64,000 nucleotides of DNA from Alteromonas profundi (GCF_010500865.1 NZ_JAAAWN010000015.1:42539-106538), one strand, 5' to 3'; counted from the first letter of the stretch, positions 48,207-60,560 are shown. Program-made: numbers and translations. Notes: generated by a model from the sequence alone, not told the origin.

Positions 48207-49109
48207 ATGAGTAACAGCAAAAGACTTCGAATTGCCGTACAGAAATCAGGCCGTTTAAGCGATGATAGCATCGCACTACTTAAGGCGATCGGCATAAAAC
48301 TGAACATTCGTGATCGCCTGCTGATTGCGCATTCAACTAACGAGCCTATCGATTTACTTCGTGTACGTGATGACGATATTCCTGGTCTTGTCATGGATGG
48401 TGTGGTTGATCTTGGCTTTATTGGTGAGAATGAGCTTGAAGAAAAATCGCTTGAGCGCAAAGCTGCTGGAAAGCCCTTTGAGTATGAAACCCTGCGTCGT
48501 CTAGACTACGGTGGCTGTCGTCTGTCTATTGCCGTACCTAACGAAATGGAATACCAAGGTATTGAATCGTTAGAAGGTAAAGAAGTTGCCACCACTTACC
48601 CTTATCTGCTAGAGCGCTATTTCGCAGAAAAAGGCATTAACGCTAAAGCCGTAATGCTAACCGGGTCTGTTGAGGTTGCCCCGCGTGCAGGTGTGGCCGA
48701 TGCTATTTGTGATCTGGTTTCTACCGGCGCAACCCTTGAAGCCAATGGCCTAGTAGAAAAAGAAGAAATTTTCCGTTCTAAAGCGGTACTTATTAAGCGT
48801 GCTGGCGGCGAGATGAGCGATGAAAAACTAGCCCTTATCAACCGTTTAATGCCGCGCGTAGACGGCGTACTACTCGCTAAAGAAAGTAAATACATTATGC
48901 TGCACGCGCCAAAAGCATACCTTGAGCAAGTGAAAAGCTTACTACCAGGGGCAGAAAACCCTACCGTGTTACCTCTTGCAGGCAATGAAGAGCAAGTGGC
49001 CGTGCACGTAGTTTCTACAGAAACCTTATTCTGGGAAACCATGGAGAAACTTAAAGCGCTTGGTTGTAGCTCTATTCTGGTATTGCCAATCGAAAAAATG
49101 ATGGGCTAA
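48207..49109 (+). CDS. hisG: ATP phosphoribosyltransferase HisG (long form)
   Basis: First enzyme of histidine synthesis, joining ATP and PRPP; feedback inhibited by histidine. 300 residues, the long hexameric form with the C-terminal regulatory domain, so no HisZ is needed. Start [29 protein letters not shown]. The PRPP-binding loop is [18 protein letters not shown] (about residues 165-182). The ACT-like C-terminal region holds [33 protein letters not shown] good ribosome site (AAGGAA) follows the attenuator. Confidence 0.97.
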   Translation: MSNSKRLRIAVQKSGRLSDDSIALLKAIGIKLNIRDRLLIAHSTNEPIDLLRVRDDDIPGLVMDGVVDLGFIGENELEEKSLERKAAGKPFEYETLRRLDYGGCRLSIAVPNEMEYQGIESLEGKEVATTYPYLLERYFAEKGINAKAVMLTGSVEVAPRAGVADAICDLVSTGATLEANGLVEKEEIFRSKAVLIKRAGGEMSDEKLALINRLMPRVDGVLLAKESKYIMLHAPKAYLEQVKSLLPGAENPTVLPLAGNEEQVAVHVVSTETLFWETMEKLKALGCSSILVLPIEKMMG

Positions 49110-49121
49110 AGGCAAATAATT

Positions 49122-50429
49122 ATGATTACTTGGTCGTCTCTATCTCGCGATGAGAAAAAAAAGGCATTGGCACGCCCCGCTATGGCCAATAGCCAACAGT
49201 TGAAACAAACAGTCAGCGACATTATTGCTAAGGTAGAAGCCGAAGGCGATAGCGCAGTATTAGACTTTACCCGTAAGTTCGACTGTTCTGATTTGCGTTC
49301 ATTAGTGTTATCGCAAGAAAATATTGACTTACTTGCCGCTAAAGTTACCCCTGAGGTAGCCAGTGCTATTGATACCGCGTTTGATAATATCAAACGCTTT
49401 CACGAGGCACAGCAACCGGAAGATATTGCACTTACCACCACCAAAGGTGTGGAATGTGAGTTACGCTTTACACCGCTTGATGCAGTAGGTTTGTATATTC
49501 CTGGTGGGAGTGCTCCACTCCCTTCTACAGTATTGATGTTAGGCGTTCCCGCACTCGTGGCCGGATGCGAAAATAAGTTACTTTGTACACCACCAAATCA
49601 ATCCCAACTTATCGCCCCTGAAATTGCTTACGCGGCCCGTAAATGTGGCATCGAAAACGTATTTTTGTGTGGGGGAGCACAAGCTATTGCTGCCATGGCG
49701 TTGGGTACACAAAGTATACCTCAGGTGGATAAAATCTTCGGCCCTGGTAACAGTTTTGTTACTGAAGCTAAGCAACAGGTTAGCCAGCGTGCAGACGGCG
49801 CTGCCATTGATATGCCGGCAGGCCCTTCTGAAGTATTGGTGTTAGCGGATAAATATGCCGATGCGGAGTTTGTTGCTGCCGACCTACTATCGCAAGCTGA
49901 ACATGGTCCCGACTCGCAGGCTATATTGGTAAGCAACGATAGTGCTCTCATCGAAGCGACTAAAGCGGCGGTTGAACGACAACTAGCTAATCTTTCACGG
50001 GCCGAGATTGCGCGTCCTGCGATGGAAAATGCGCGCTATATTCTGGCCGACTCTATCGATGAAGCGATTAAGGTGAGTAACACCTACGCGCCAGAGCACT
50101 TAATTGTACAAATTGAAGACGCCCGTAGTTATCTGCCCAAGATTAAATATGCTGGTTCTATCTTTTTAGGCCCTTGGTCACCAGAATCGGCGGGAGATTA
50201 TGCCTCGGGTACTAATCACGTACTGCCCACATACGGTTACTCAAAAAATTATTCCAGCCTTGGATTATTAGACTTTATGCGCCGCTACACTATTCAAGAG
50301 CTTTCGCAAGAAGGAATGCGAAATTTGGGCCCGGCAATAATGGCATTGGCCAGTGCTGAAGGCCTTGATGCTCACGAACAAGCCGTTGTACTGCGCATGA
50401 ACAAGTTACAAAACGGGAGTGCGCGCTAA
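49122..50429 (+). CDS. hisD: histidinol dehydrogenase HisD
   Basis: Catalyses the last two steps, L-histidinol to L-histidine with two NAD+. The 435 residues contain the zinc/catalytic signature region VDKIFGPGNSFVTEAKQQVSQRADGAAIDMPAGPSEVLVLADKYADAEFVAADLLSQAEHGPDSQ (about 205-270; the catalytic residues are found further on, in YAPEHLIVQ near 322-330) and the C-terminal GTNHVLPTYGYSKNYSSLGLLDF. It lies 12 bp after hisG, and its last base is shared with the hisC start (TAATG). Confidence 0.97.
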   Translation: MITWSSLSRDEKKKALARPAMANSQQLKQTVSDIIAKVEAEGDSAVLDFTRKFDCSDLRSLVLSQENIDLLAAKVTPEVASAIDTAFDNIKRFHEAQQPEDIALTTTKGVECELRFTPLDAVGLYIPGGSAPLPSTVLMLGVPALVAGCENKLLCTPPNQSQLIAPEIAYAARKCGIENVFLCGGAQAIAAMALGTQSIPQVDKIFGPGNSFVTEAKQQVSQRADGAAIDMPAGPSEVLVLADKYADAEFVAADLLSQAEHGPDSQAILVSNDSALIEATKAAVERQLANLSRAEIARPAMENARYILADSIDEAIKVSNTYAPEHLIVQIEDARSYLPKIKYAGSIFLGPWSPESAGDYASGTNHVLPTYGYSKNYSSLGLLDFMRRYTIQELSQEGMRNLGPAIMALASAEGLDAHEQAVVLRMNKLQNGSAR

Positions 50430-51505
50430 TGTCGACGCTTATTGATAAGCTAATTAACGATAACTTAGTACCGTTAAAGCCGTATGAATCTGCCCGGCGC
50501 TTGTTTTCCGGAGGCCAAGACTGGCTTAATGCCAATGAATCGCCTTTTGCTAACGAGTATAGTGTAGATAGCAGTAATTTTAACCGCTATCCCTCATGCC
50601 AACCAACGGCAGTGATAGACGGGTATGCCGATTACGCTGGTTTAGACGCCTCAAATGTCCTTCTCACCCGTGGTGCAGATGAAGGAATTGAACTGCTTAT
50701 TCGCACTTTTTGCACGCCAGGTAAAGATAAAATTCTTATTTGCCCACCCACTTACGGTATGTATGCAATTAGTGCAGAAACCTGTGATGTGGGCGTAGAA
50801 ACCATTCCTCTTAACGAGGATTTTAGCGTAAATGTTAATGCCATCTGCGCTAACGAAGACGTGAATGTTATTTTTATTTGTGCGCCTAATAACCCAACAG
50901 GAACACAGGTTGCGCGGAACGATATAAAGCAAATACTTAATCACTTTGCTGATAAGGCGCTGGTGGTTGTAGATGAAGCCTATATCGAATTTGACGCCGA
51001 CAATAGTTGGGCGAATGAAATTAGCAATCACCCTAACCTAGTGGTGTTACGCACTCTATCCAAAGCCTTTGCATTAGCCGGTCTTCGCTGCGGCTTTACC
51101 CTCGCTCAACCCGCTATTATTCAAGCTTTATTAAAGGTTATTGCGCCCTACCCCGTTCCCGAACCGGTAGCGCAAATTGCAGCTAAGGCACTGTCTACAG
51201 ACACGTTAGCGTTAATAGCGCTACAAGTTGACACTATTAATCGCGAGAAAGAGGCGCTGGCGGAATCACTCGCTGCCCTAGAAGGCTTCACCCTAGTAGG
51301 CGATAGAAAAGCTAACTTTGTTTTGTTTAGATACGCAAAGTCTGGCGAACTCATGCAGTTTTTAGTTAGCCAAGGCATGCTTATTCGCGATCAATCGAAA
51401 CAGCTCAACTTGAAGAACTGTTTGCGGGTTACGGTTGGGACTGAAGAGCAAAACCAGCGCTTGATGCAATTAATTAATGAATTTTTAAATGAGGACGCGG
51501 CATGA
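50429..51505 (+). CDS. hisC: histidinol-phosphate aminotransferase HisC
   Basis: A PLP-dependent aminotransferase forming L-histidinol phosphate from imidazole-acetol phosphate. 358 residues, fold type [24 protein letters not shown] (about 74-96), [10 protein letters not shown] (Asp about 181, PLP ring), and the Schiff-base lysine in [19 protein letters not shown] (Lys about 212). Operon position after hisD and 4-bp overlap with hisB fit enteric order. Confidence 0.96.
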   Translation: MSTLIDKLINDNLVPLKPYESARRLFSGGQDWLNANESPFANEYSVDSSNFNRYPSCQPTAVIDGYADYAGLDASNVLLTRGADEGIELLIRTFCTPGKDKILICPPTYGMYAISAETCDVGVETIPLNEDFSVNVNAICANEDVNVIFICAPNNPTGTQVARNDIKQILNHFADKALVVVDEAYIEFDADNSWANEISNHPNLVVLRTLSKAFALAGLRCGFTLAQPAIIQALLKVIAPYPVPEPVAQIAAKALSTDTLALIALQVDTINREKEALAESLAALEGFTLVGDRKANFVLFRYAKSGELMQFLVSQGMLIRDQSKQLNLKNCLRVTVGTEEQNQRLMQLINEFLNEDAA

Positions 51506-52572
51506 GTCAGCAAGCCATTTTATTTATAGACCGCGACGGCACTTTGGTAGAAGAGCCGCCAGTTGACAAGCAACTCGATAGTTTAGAGAAGCTGGTTTTT
51601 GAGCCAAATGTAATCCCCGTATTGCTTAAACTTAAAGCCGCTGGTTTTAAACTGGTGATGGTATCTAACCAAGACGGGTTAGGCACAGATAGTTTCCCTC
51701 AAGAAGATTTTGATAAGCCTCACAATGCTATGATGGCTATCTTTGAAAGCCAAGGTATAACCTTTGATGACGTACTTATTTGTCCTCACTTCGACGAAGA
51801 CAATTGCAGTTGTCGTAAGCCTAAGCTTGGTTTAGTAAAAGACTATTTACAGCAAGGTAAGATTGATTTCACTCGCTCCTATGTTATTGGCGATCGAATT
51901 ACCGATGTACAGCTTGCTGAAAACATGGGCATTAAGAGTTTTCAATATAGTCGCGAAAACCTTGACTGGAATGCCATTCAAAAAGCCATATTAGCGTCGT
52001 CGCGGATTGCTGAAGTTGTGCGTACAACCTCTGAAACAGACATTAGAGTACGTGTCGACTTAGACTCGCAAGAGAAGTCTACCATTCACACTGGTCTTGG
52101 CTTTTTTGACCATATGCTTGATCAAATTGCTACCCACGGTGGGTTTGAACTTAACGTAACGGTAGATGGCGATTTGCACATAGATGACCACCATAGTGTT
52201 GAAGATACCGCGCTTGCGTTAGGTGAAGCATTGAAAAAAGCATTAGGCGATAAGCGTGGTATTGGCCGCTTTGGTTTTGCCTTGCCGATGGATGAGTGTC
52301 GCGCCGAATGCATTATGGATATATCTAACCGCCCTCACCTTAAATTTGACGCTGAGTTCAGTCGTGATCAAGTGGGTGAAATGGCCACAGAAATGGTGCC
52401 ACATTTCTTCTATTCGTTGGCACAAAGTATGGGGCTGTCATTGCACCTTTCCACCAGCGAGGGTAATGCTCATCACCAAGTAGAGAGTTTATTTAAAGTA
52501 TTTGGTCGCGCCCTTCGCCAAGCCATTACCCGCCAGGGTGATGCTTTACCTAGCAGTAAAGGAGCGCTGTAA
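51502..52572 (+). CDS. hisB: bifunctional histidinol-phosphatase/imidazoleglycerol-phosphate dehydratase HisB
   Basis: 356 residues with two fused domains. The N-terminal HAD-type histidinol-phosphatase shows [12 protein letters not shown] (Asp9, Asp11), [10 protein letters not shown] and the zinc-binding [15 protein letters not shown] (about 93-107). The C-terminal IGP dehydratase from about residue 165 has the repeated metal-binding HHS/HH motifs [33 protein letters not shown] and [16 protein letters not shown]...[17 protein letters not shown]. The fused form is typical of gammaproteobacteria. Confidence 0.97.
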   Translation: MSQQAILFIDRDGTLVEEPPVDKQLDSLEKLVFEPNVIPVLLKLKAAGFKLVMVSNQDGLGTDSFPQEDFDKPHNAMMAIFESQGITFDDVLICPHFDEDNCSCRKPKLGLVKDYLQQGKIDFTRSYVIGDRITDVQLAENMGIKSFQYSRENLDWNAIQKAILASSRIAEVVRTTSETDIRVRVDLDSQEKSTIHTGLGFFDHMLDQIATHGGFELNVTVDGDLHIDDHHSVEDTALALGEALKKALGDKRGIGRFGFALPMDECRAECIMDISNRPHLKFDAEFSRDQVGEMATEMVPHFFYSLAQSMGLSLHLSTSEGNAHHQVESLFKVFGRALRQAITRQGDALPSSKGAL

Positions 52573-53174
52573 TGCAAAGGCAAAAAATTGTCATTGTAAA
52601 TACCGGCTGTGCCAACATTTCATCTGTTCGCTTTGCCCTTGAGCGCTTAGGCGTTGAAGTGGAGGTGTCGGATGATAAGCAGGTTATTGTTGCTGCCGAT
52701 AAAGTATTCTTACCTGGTGTAGGTACAGCATCAGCGGCTATGGCTAGCATCAAACAAAAAGGGCTAGTAGAAACGCTACAGGAGTTAACACAGCCGGTAC
52801 TTGGTGTGTGTTTAGGCATGCAGCTTATGGTGGCCAGTAGCGCTGAAAGCAAACAAGGTGATATTCCCTGCTTGTCTTTGATGCCGGGACATGTAGCGCG
52901 CATGCAAGCCAACGGGCTGCGCTTGCCTCACATGGGGTGGAATACAGTAACCCATAAAAACGACGACTTGTTTAAAGGCATCCCTCAAGATACATATTTT
53001 TACTTTGTGCATAGCTTCGCGGTACCTGAATATGCGCATACGTTAGCAAGTTGTACCTATGGAAGCGAGTTTTCTGCGGCCATTAATAAAAACAACTTTT
53101 ATGGGGTGCAGTTTCATCCCGAGCGTTCCGGCGAAGCTGGGGCACAACTTCTTACTAATTTTGTGAACCTATAA
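52572..53174 (+). CDS. hisH: imidazole glycerol phosphate synthase glutaminase subunit HisH
   Basis: Type I glutamine amidotransferase that feeds ammonia to HisF. 200 residues: nucleophile Cys in [11 protein letters not shown] (about residue 79) and the His-Glu pair in [17 protein letters not shown] (about 179-183). It overlaps the neighbours by one base on each side (TAATG junctions). Confidence 0.96.
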   Translation: MQRQKIVIVNTGCANISSVRFALERLGVEVEVSDDKQVIVAADKVFLPGVGTASAAMASIKQKGLVETLQELTQPVLGVCLGMQLMVASSAESKQGDIPCLSLMPGHVARMQANGLRLPHMGWNTVTHKNDDLFKGIPQDTYFYFVHSFAVPEYAHTLASCTYGSEFSAAINKNNFYGVQFHPERSGEAGAQLLTNFVNL

Positions 53175-53911
53175 TGATTATTCCAGCCATTGATCTTATC
53201 GACGGGCACGTAGTGCGCCTGTATCAAGGTGACTACGAACAGAAAACCCAATACGAACTTAACCCTGTAGACGTTGTTCATGACTACGCCGACCAAGGCG
53301 CCACGTGGCTTCATATCGTTGATCTTACAGGGGCTAAAGATACCAACAAGCGCCAACTGTCTCTTATCAAGTCGATGGTAGACACGCAACGGATGAAATT
53401 CCAAGCGGGCGGTGGCATACGAAGCGAAGAAGAAGTTGCTCAATTACTAGAGATTGGCGTGAGTCGTGTGGTTATCGGATCTCTTGCGGTAAAGCAACCT
53501 GAATTGGTGAAGTCGTGGGTAGAAAAATATGGTCCAGAACACATTGTGTTGGCGCTAGATATCAATATTAGCGACGAAGGTGAAAAGCTTATCGCTACCC
53601 ATGGCTGGCAAGAGAACTCAGGCGTAGCCCTAGAAGGCTTGCTAGAGGATTTTGCCACCGTAGGTGCTAAGCATGTACTGTGCACCGATATTAGCCGTGA
53701 TGGTACGTTACAAGGCGCAAATACCGAGCTTTATCAGGAAATGGCCGCCCGCTTTGGGAATGTGAGTTGGCAGGCCTCTGGCGGCATTGGCAGCCTTGAG
53801 GACATTGAAGCGCTCAAACCTACTAACGTTGGCGGCGTGATTTTAGGCCGTGCGTTGCTTGAAGGTAAATTTACCGTGCAGGAGGCGATTGCATGTTGGC
53901 AAAACGCATAA
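53174..53911 (+). CDS. hisA: phosphoribosylformimino-5-aminoimidazole carboxamide ribotide isomerase HisA
   Basis: A (beta/alpha)8 isomerase of ProFAR to PRFAR. 245 residues: [23 protein letters not shown] carries the catalytic Asp7, and [21 protein letters not shown] (about 168-188) the second Asp of the active site. The two phosphate-binding Gly motifs ([27 protein letters not shown]) mark its two-fold symmetry. The 3' end overlaps hisF by 19 bp. Confidence 0.97.
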   Translation: MIIPAIDLIDGHVVRLYQGDYEQKTQYELNPVDVVHDYADQGATWLHIVDLTGAKDTNKRQLSLIKSMVDTQRMKFQAGGGIRSEEEVAQLLEIGVSRVVIGSLAVKQPELVKSWVEKYGPEHIVLALDINISDEGEKLIATHGWQENSGVALEGLLEDFATVGAKHVLCTDISRDGTLQGANTELYQEMAARFGNVSWQASGGIGSLEDIEALKPTNVGGVILGRALLEGKFTVQEAIACWQNA

Positions 53912-54705
53912 TTCCTTGTTTGGACGTACGTGATGGTAAAGTGGTTAAAGGCGTACAGTTTAGAAACCACGAAATTATTGGCGATATTGTTCCACTTGCA
54001 GAACAATACGCAAAAGCCGGAGCAGATGAGCTTGTGTTTTATGATATTACCGCAAGCTCAGATGCTCGCGTGGTAGATAAAAGCTGGGTAAGCCGCATTG
54101 CACAGGTTATCGATATTCCATTTTGTGTGGCAGGCGGCATTAAAAGCATTGACGATGCGGGGCGCATTCTGGAAATGGGCGCTGACAAAATTTCGATTAA
54201 CTCTCCGGCCCTTAATAACCCTGAGCTTATTAACGCGTTACACGATGTTTACGGTCAGCAGTGTGTGGTGATTGGTATCGACAGCTTCTATAACGAAGCA
54301 ACAGACCAATACGAAGTCTATAAGTTTACAGGCGATGAAAGCCGCACACAAAAAAGTAAATGGCAAACCATAGATTGGATTAAAGAAGTTCAATCACGTG
54401 GTGCCGGAGAAATTGTACTTAACTGTATGAACCAAGACGGCGTACGTAAAGGTTACGACGTTAAACAACTAAAAGCCGTACGTGATGTATGTGAAGTTCC
54501 GCTCATTGCCTCCGGCGGTGCAGGTGAAATAGCGCACTTTACCGAGGTATTTCAACACGCCGATGTAGACGGTGCTCTTGCAGCCTCAGTGTTCCACAAA
54601 GGTATTATTAACATCGATGCGTTAAAAGCAGAACTTACAAACAACGGTGTACCTATGCGTAAGCGCCATGGTTTAACCGCGCAAGCAAAAGGAGTTAATC
54701 CATGA
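53893..54705 (+). CDS. hisF: imidazole glycerol phosphate synthase cyclase subunit HisF
   Basis: Cyclase partner of HisH, forming IGP and AICAR. 270 residues, slightly longer than the usual ~257. [23 protein letters not shown] contains catalytic Asp11. [21 protein letters not shown] holds the second Asp (about 176). [13 protein letters not shown] and [14 protein letters not shown] bind phosphate. The GGAGG ribosome site of hisF lies inside the hisA end. The 3' end overlaps hisI by 4 bp. Confidence 0.97.
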   Translation: MLAKRIIPCLDVRDGKVVKGVQFRNHEIIGDIVPLAEQYAKAGADELVFYDITASSDARVVDKSWVSRIAQVIDIPFCVAGGIKSIDDAGRILEMGADKISINSPALNNPELINALHDVYGQQCVVIGIDSFYNEATDQYEVYKFTGDESRTQKSKWQTIDWIKEVQSRGAGEIVLNCMNQDGVRKGYDVKQLKAVRDVCEVPLIASGGAGEIAHFTEVFQHADVDGALAASVFHKGIINIDALKAELTNNGVPMRKRHGLTAQAKGVNP

Positions 54706-55319
54706 TTATTACAAGCGAAAATAGCAGTACTTTAGCGTGGGGTAAAATGGACAATTTGCTACCGGCTATTGTTCAAGATGCACTGTCGGGCAAGGTATTA
54801 ATGCAAGGTTATATGGACCAAGCGGCATTAGATAAAACCCTAGAGACAGGTAAAGTTACGTTTTTCAGCCGTTCTAAGCAGCGCCTGTGGACTAAAGGGG
54901 AAACGTCTGGCAACACATTAGACCTAGTTAGCGTAGCGTGCGATTGCGATAATGATTCCTTGTTGGTGCTTGCTAACCCGAATGGCCCCACGTGTCATAC
55001 CGGCGTGGAAAGTTGCTGGTTTGAAGGCAACACACCGGCGTTCACGTTTCTTGCCGACCTTGAACGCGTGCTTGCCGAACGAAAAAATGCCGACCCTAAG
55101 AGCAGCTACACCGCCAGCCTTTACAACAAAGGTATTAAACGTATAGCACAAAAAGTGGGTGAGGAAGGTGTAGAAACGGCGCTTGCCGCTACGGTACACG
55201 ACAAAGAAGAGCTTAAAAACGAAGCTGCTGATTTGTTGTACCACCTGACTGTACTACTTCAAGCCAGTGATATGTCGCTAAACGATGCCCTTGAGGTGTT
55301 GCGCGAGCGTCATAAATAA
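54702..55319 (+). CDS. hisI: bifunctional PRA-CH hydrolase/PRA-PH pyrophosphohydrolase HisIE
   Basis: 205 residues with both domains. The N-terminal phosphoribosyl-AMP cyclohydrolase has [39 protein letters not shown] (about 31-69) and the zinc/Mg motif [26 protein letters not shown]. The C-terminal PRA-PH, from about 115, has the NTP-pyrophosphohydrolase helices [36 protein letters not shown]. The fused form closes the operon, as in enterics. A terminator follows at 55352. Confidence 0.97.
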   Translation: MIITSENSSTLAWGKMDNLLPAIVQDALSGKVLMQGYMDQAALDKTLETGKVTFFSRSKQRLWTKGETSGNTLDLVSVACDCDNDSLLVLANPNGPTCHTGVESCWFEGNTPAFTFLADLERVLAERKNADPKSSYTASLYNKGIKRIAQKVGEEGVETALAATVHDKEELKNEAADLLYHLTVLLQASDMSLNDALEVLRERHK

Positions 55320-55351
55320 CGCACTGTCTTACTAAAGCTATAAAACTACTC

Positions 55352-55386
55352 TGCCCTTATCGCTTTATGCGGTAAGGGCATTTTTT
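55352..55386. terminator. bidirectional terminator after hisI
   Basis: TGCCCTTATCGC / GCGGTAAGGGCA arms (12 pairs, one T-G) with a 5-base loop, followed by TTTTTT on the plus strand. It also serves the convergent formate/nitrite transporter gene ending at 55393. Confidence 0.88.
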
Positions 55387-55392
55387 ATCTTT

Positions 55393-56238
55393 TCATTGCT
55401 CTATTTCTCGAACTACCTGTCCATACGCTAATAACGCAAATAACCCTGTTCCTCCTACAATATTTCCCATGAGCGTTGCCCCAATAAGCGCGGCAGTCTC
55501 GCCAATGCTAATGTGCCCTTGAAGCACAAGTAAAAAGAGCTCGGTAGAGCCCGCTATCACGTGGGTAAAATTGCCTATGGCGATAAGATACGTAAAAATT
55601 ATAATCAGTAACACTTGTGAATGTTTCACCGATGGCTTCATCCATACGATGGCTGCGATTATAAAGCCAGAGGTTATGCCATAAGAAAAGGCTTCTGAGG
55701 CACTAAATTCGGCGTAGTGTTTAGAAATAGCCGTCATTCCCTCTACTAGGGCTGGAGGCACAGCTTGCAAGGTATAACTAAATACGGCAGCCAAAAAGGT
55801 ACCAACCATATTAGCCGCAAACACAATTAACCACAGTCTTGTAATACAAAGCATCATATTCAGTGATGGTTTACTAAGAAGCGGTAAGATGACTGACAAG
55901 GTATTTTCAGTAAATAGCTGAAGCCGGCCCACAATGACCAAAACAAAACCTACGGTGTAGCCCAAGTTTTCAATTACAAATTGGTATTCGGAGTTTTTAA
56001 AAAGATGATGGAGGATCCCTTCGGCTAAAATGGAAATAGATATTCCTATACCCGCTGCTACGCCTGACCACCACAACGACATCATGGGGCGCTGAAGCTC
56101 TTCTAACCCTTCGCGATGTACGATGGCATAAAGAGAGACTGAATTTAAGCTTTGGTTGTCTCTTACGTCCTGCTCTTCGGTGTGGCTCAGTGCCACGTCT
56201 TTTTCCCTATTCTTTGACTGCTGCGATTTCTCAGCCAT
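55393..56238 (-). CDS. formate/nitrite transporter family protein (YfdC-like)
   Basis: A 281-residue membrane protein of the FNT family, from ATG 56238 (GGAGG 5 bases upstream; five codons further upstream have no site). A charged N-terminal tail of about 40 residues precedes six hydrophobic segments. FNT features are present: LFTENTLSVILPLL (about 109-122), NMVGTFLAAVFSY, and YLIAIGNFTHVIAGSTELF (about 219-237), the last near the second half-helix break. The long N-terminus and general pattern resemble E. coli YfdC more than FocA or NirC, so the substrate is uncertain. Confidence 0.82.
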   Translation of the reverse strand: MAEKSQQSKNREKDVALSHTEEQDVRDNQSLNSVSLYAIVHREGLEELQRPMMSLWWSGVAAGIGISISILAEGILHHLFKNSEYQFVIENLGYTVGFVLVIVGRLQLFTENTLSVILPLLSKPSLNMMLCITRLWLIVFAANMVGTFLAAVFSYTLQAVPPALVEGMTAISKHYAEFSASEAFSYGITSGFIIAAIVWMKPSVKHSQVLLIIIFTYLIAIGNFTHVIAGSTELFLLVLQGHISIGETAALIGATLMGNIVGGTGLFALLAYGQVVREIEQ

Positions 56239-56366
56239 TAATGCCTCCAGCATAGCCCAATAGACTCACGTCTCGCGTTAAATCACTAAACAATTAATAC
56301 GTGGGATGCCATGTAATTCGGTCACATTAATTTGCATTATTTGGCCGTATTGAAAAATAACAGCAT

Positions 56367-56409
56367 AAAAAAGCCCCACGTTATCTACAAAAAAACGTGG
56401 GGCTTTTTT
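56367..56409. terminator. bidirectional terminator between MAPEG and FNT genes
   Basis: A 16-bp perfect stem AAAAAAGCCCCACGTT / AACGTGGGGCTTTTTT with an 11-base loop. T-runs occur on both strands. It ends the MAPEG gene transcript coming from 56824. Confidence 0.93.
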
Positions 56410-56428
56410 GTGAACCTGCGTTTTTTAC

Positions 56429-56824
56429 TTATAGGCCAAAATGGATAAGCGCAAGATTTGCCACTGCAGCGATGAGCATAGCCGCAAACGTTAATAGCAT
56501 ACCAACGATGCGCTGCCAGCTTGCCCCCGTATGTTGGCGCAAGCCATAAGCATGAAGTACCCGGCCAAACAGCAACGCGGCAGCAAGCGCATGTACGCCC
56601 CACGCCTGCCCTGCATTAGCCTCAAAGCAAGCAATCATAATTAAGGTAATTGGCACATATTCGCTAAAGTTGCCATGGGCCCGGGTTAAGCGTTTTAAGT
56701 CTTCATCTCCGCCGTCGCCTAAGCTAATTTGCTTAGCTCGTCTTATTCCTATAACCAAAAATGACAGGTAGAGATAACAAATACCCAGCAAACTTACATA
56801 AAACGCGGTAATAGGTAACACCAT
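56429..56824 (-). CDS. MAPEG family membrane protein
   Basis: 131 residues with four hydrophobic helices. The MAPEG pattern is clear: RAHGNFSEYVPITLIMIACFEANAG (about 49-73; the Asn/Glu of helix 2 bind glutathione in the family) and LLFGRVLHAYGLRQHTG. Members are membrane-bound glutathione transferase/eicosanoid-enzyme homologues; bacterial ones are of unknown role. It is flanked by terminators on both sides. Confidence 0.87.
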   Translation of the reverse strand: MVLPITAFYVSLLGICYLYLSFLVIGIRRAKQISLGDGGDEDLKRLTRAHGNFSEYVPITLIMIACFEANAGQAWGVHALAAALLFGRVLHAYGLRQHTGASWQRIVGMLLTFAAMLIAAVANLALIHFGL

Positions 56825-56890
56825 ATGGTGACTCCACTTTTAATAATTATAGTAAGATTAAACGCTATATAACGCTGAGTTACAAGCAAC

Positions 56891-56917
56891 AAAAAAGGCC
56901 GCTACTGCGACCTTTTT
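56891..56917 (-). terminator. terminator of adk
   Basis: AAAAAGGTCGC / GCGGCCTTTTT (read on the minus strand; 11 pairs, one T-G) with a 4-base loop followed by a T. It lies 18 bp after the adk stop. Confidence 0.85.
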
Positions 56918-56934
56918 CTCTATAGAAGCTACGA

Positions 56935-57893
<959 letters not shown>

Positions 57894-59816
57894 TTATTTA
57901 GCTAACTTCATTAGCAAACTGTTTAGGTTTTGTACAAAGCTTGAAGGGTCTTTTAAGCTTCCCTGTTCAGACAGTGCAGCTTGGTCGAACAACACCCCAA
58001 CCCATTCGTTGAATAAGGTCTCATCTTGTGTGTCTGCCAACATCTTCACGAGTGCATGCTCTGGGTTTAATTCAAAGTGATATTTTACATCAGGCACTGG
58101 CTGGCCGGCTGCTTGCATCAACTTCATCATTTGCGTAGTCATACCACTGTCGTCTGCTACAATGCAGGCAGGAGAATCTGTTAGACGATGTGTAAACTTA
58201 ACATCACCTACTTTATCGCCCAGTGCAGTTTTTGCTCGCTCTAGAATGCCTTCAACTTCTTTCTCAGCTTCTTCTTTCGCTTTTTTGGTTTCTTCGTCTT
58301 CTAAGTCGCCAAGATCCAAGTTTGCCTTTGCAATTGACTCAAACTGCTTCTCGTTAAACTCAGTTAGGTGTGACATTAACCATTCGTCAATGCGCTCACC
58401 CATCAGCAACACTTCAATGCCTTTCTTGCGGAAGATTTCTAAGTGCGGGCTTGATTTTGCCGCTTGCAAGCTGTCAGCCGTCACATAGTAAATTTTGTCT
58501 TGGCCTTCCTTCATACGCTCAATATAGTCGGCAAGCGATACTGTTTGTGCATCAGAGTCGCCGTGGGTTGAAGAGAAGCGTAGTAAGCCAGCAATCTTTT
58601 CACGGTTACTAAAGTCTTCAGCAGGCCCTTCTTTAAGCGCGTTACCAAATTCATTCCAGAACGTCTGGTATTTTTCGGCGTCGTTTTTCGCCATTTTTTC
58701 CAGCATCTGTAGCACACGCTTAGTACAACCTTGACGAAGCGCCTGCGTAATCTTGTTGTCTTGCAAAATTTCACGAGACACATTCAATGGTAAATCGTTG
58801 CTATCAAGCAAACCTTTTACAAAACGAAGGTATGTAGGCATGAATTGCTCAGCGTCATCCATGATGAAGACACGTTGAACATACAGCTTCAAGCCATGAT
58901 TCTGTTCACGATTCCACATGTCAAAAGGCGCTTTAGAAGGAATATACAGCAAGCTAGTATATTCAGTTTTGCCTTCAACTTTATTGTGGGCCCAAGCTAG
59001 AGGGTCGGCAAAGTCATGTGAAATATGCTTATAAAACTCTTTGTACTCATCTTCAGTGATATCTGATTTTTCGCGAGTCCATAGTGCTGTAGCTTTGTTT
59101 ACTACTTCCCACTCACCTGGCTGGGCTGGAACTTTTTCGCCATCTGGGCCTTCACTTTCAGGCACTTCGTCTTTCCACATTTGCACCGGAATGCTGATGT
59201 GATCAGAGTATTTACTTACGATAGAGCGCAAACGCCAAGTATCTGCAAATTCAGTTTCGTCTTCACGTAGATGCAGCACAATTTCAGTGCCGCGAGATGG
59301 CCTATTGATTTCGGCGATAGTGAATTCACCCTCACCTTCTGATGTCCACTCAATGCCTTCTGCCGCATCAGCGCCAGCGGCGCGTGTACGCACTGTAACC
59401 TTGTCAGCCACAATAAATGCAGAGTAAAAGCCAACACCAAATTGACCGATAAGCTGCGAATCTTTGGCATTATCGCCTGAAAGCTTGCTAAAGAAATCTT
59501 TCGTACCTGACTTTGCAATGGTACCTAGGTTAGCGATAACCTCGTCGCGGGTCATACCGATACCATTATCTGCGATGGTGATCGTGTTAGCATCTTTATC
59601 AACGCTAATTTTTACGTTTAGCTCGCCGTCGTTCTCATACAAGCTATCATTTTCCAATGCACGGAAACGAAGCTTGTCAGCAGCATCAGCGGCATTTGAT
59701 ACTAACTCGCGTAAAAAGATTTCTTTATTCGAATACAAAGAGTGAATCATCAGATGCAGAAGTTGCTTTACTTCTGTCTGAAAACCGTGGGTTTCTTTAT
59801 GGGCTGCTTCAGCCAT
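57894..59816 (-). CDS. htpG: molecular chaperone HtpG (Hsp90)
   Basis: A cytosolic ATP-dependent dimeric chaperone. 640 residues from ATG 59816 (GAGGAG upstream; the open frame to 59846 is not conserved). The GHKL ATPase domain contains [22 protein letters not shown] (Glu/Asn about 30-51), [12 protein letters not shown] (about 83-94) and [18 protein letters not shown]. The middle and C-terminal domains are complete. A sigma32-like promoter is present upstream. Confidence 0.97.
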   Translation of the reverse strand: MAEAAHKETHGFQTEVKQLLHLMIHSLYSNKEIFLRELVSNAADAADKLRFRALENDSLYENDGELNVKISVDKDANTITIADNGIGMTRDEVIANLGTIAKSGTKDFFSKLSGDNAKDSQLIGQFGVGFYSAFIVADKVTVRTRAAGADAAEGIEWTSEGEGEFTIAEINRPSRGTEIVLHLREDETEFADTWRLRSIVSKYSDHISIPVQMWKDEVPESEGPDGEKVPAQPGEWEVVNKATALWTREKSDITEDEYKEFYKHISHDFADPLAWAHNKVEGKTEYTSLLYIPSKAPFDMWNREQNHGLKLYVQRVFIMDDAEQFMPTYLRFVKGLLDSNDLPLNVSREILQDNKITQALRQGCTKRVLQMLEKMAKNDAEKYQTFWNEFGNALKEGPAEDFSNREKIAGLLRFSSTHGDSDAQTVSLADYIERMKEGQDKIYYVTADSLQAAKSSPHLEIFRKKGIEVLLMGERIDEWLMSHLTEFNEKQFESIAKANLDLGDLEDEETKKAKEEAEKEVEGILERAKTALGDKVGDVKFTHRLTDSPACIVADDSGMTTQMMKLMQAAGQPVPDVKYHFELNPEHALVKMLADTQDETLFNEWVGVLFDQAALSEQGSLKDPSSFVQNLNSLLMKLAK

Positions 59817-59861
59817 AATCCAATATCTCCTCGTTGAATGGATCACGTTACTCTCTGACAG

Positions 59862-59887
59862 GTAGGGTCTATCAAGGTGTTTTTCAA
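59862..59887 (-). promoter_or_regulatory. candidate sigma32 promoter of htpG
   Basis: On the minus strand TTGAAA (59887-59882), a 14-base spacer and CCCTAC (59867-59862) resemble the heat-shock consensus CTTGAAA-N11-16-CCCCATNT. It lies 46 bases before the htpG start. htpG is a sigma32 gene in E. coli; the -10 match here is imperfect. Confidence 0.5.
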
Positions 59888-59960
59888 CAGTAAGCGTGAA
59901 AAATTATCCTAAATAGGGTAATTATTCGAAGGAGGGTTTAGAGCATGTGGTTATGCGCTG

Positions 59961-60560
59961 TTATAACTTACGACGCCCCGAGAAAGCGTGAGTGAGGGTA
60001 TTACCGTCGATATATTCTAATTCGCCGCCTACGGGTACGCCATGAGCAATACGTGACGCTTCCACGTTATAGCTAGCACATACTTGCCCAATATAATGCG
60101 CTGTTGCTTCACCTTCTACCGTGGGATTGGTAGCTAAGATAACTTCGTTAATTCCACCCGCTTCTAATCTTGCTTCGAGCTCATCTAGGCCTATTTCCTT
60201 TGGCCCTACTCCGTCGATAGGGGATAGGTGCCCCATCAATACGAAATATTGCCCCTTATAACTTAGCGTTTGTTCAATAGCCAATACATCTTGTGGGCTT
60301 TCAACTATACATAATAAACCACTGTCTTCCCGCTCTGGATGTCGGCATATATGGCATAACTCGTCCTCGGTGAAAGTACGGCAGCGTTTGCAATGATGTA
60401 TATGTTCCATCGCATTGTGAAGCACATTACTTAAGTCTAATGCACCACTTCTGTTACGTTCGAGCAGGTGAAATGCCATACGTTGCGCGCTTTTTTGCCC
60501 CACCCCCGGTAAACAGGTTAAGGCTTGGATAAGTTCTGACAGTAGTGGGCTAAACTTCAT
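59961..60560 (-). CDS. recR: recombination mediator RecR
   Basis: Loads RecA on gapped DNA together with RecF and RecO. 199 residues: helix-hairpin-helix [20 protein letters not shown] (residues 15-34), C4 zinc finger [22 protein letters not shown] (about 56-77) and a Toprim domain [17 protein letters not shown]...[15 protein letters not shown]. The usual upstream partners ybaB and dnaX are not adjacent here: the upstream gene is a divergent metallo-hydrolase. Confidence 0.96.
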   Translation of the reverse strand: MKFSPLLSELIQALTCLPGVGQKSAQRMAFHLLERNRSGALDLSNVLHNAMEHIHHCKRCRTFTEDELCHICRHPEREDSGLLCIVESPQDVLAIEQTLSYKGQYFVLMGHLSPIDGVGPKEIGLDELEARLEAGGINEVILATNPTVEGEATAHYIGQVCASYNVEASRIAHGVPVGGELEYIDGNTLTHAFSGRRKL

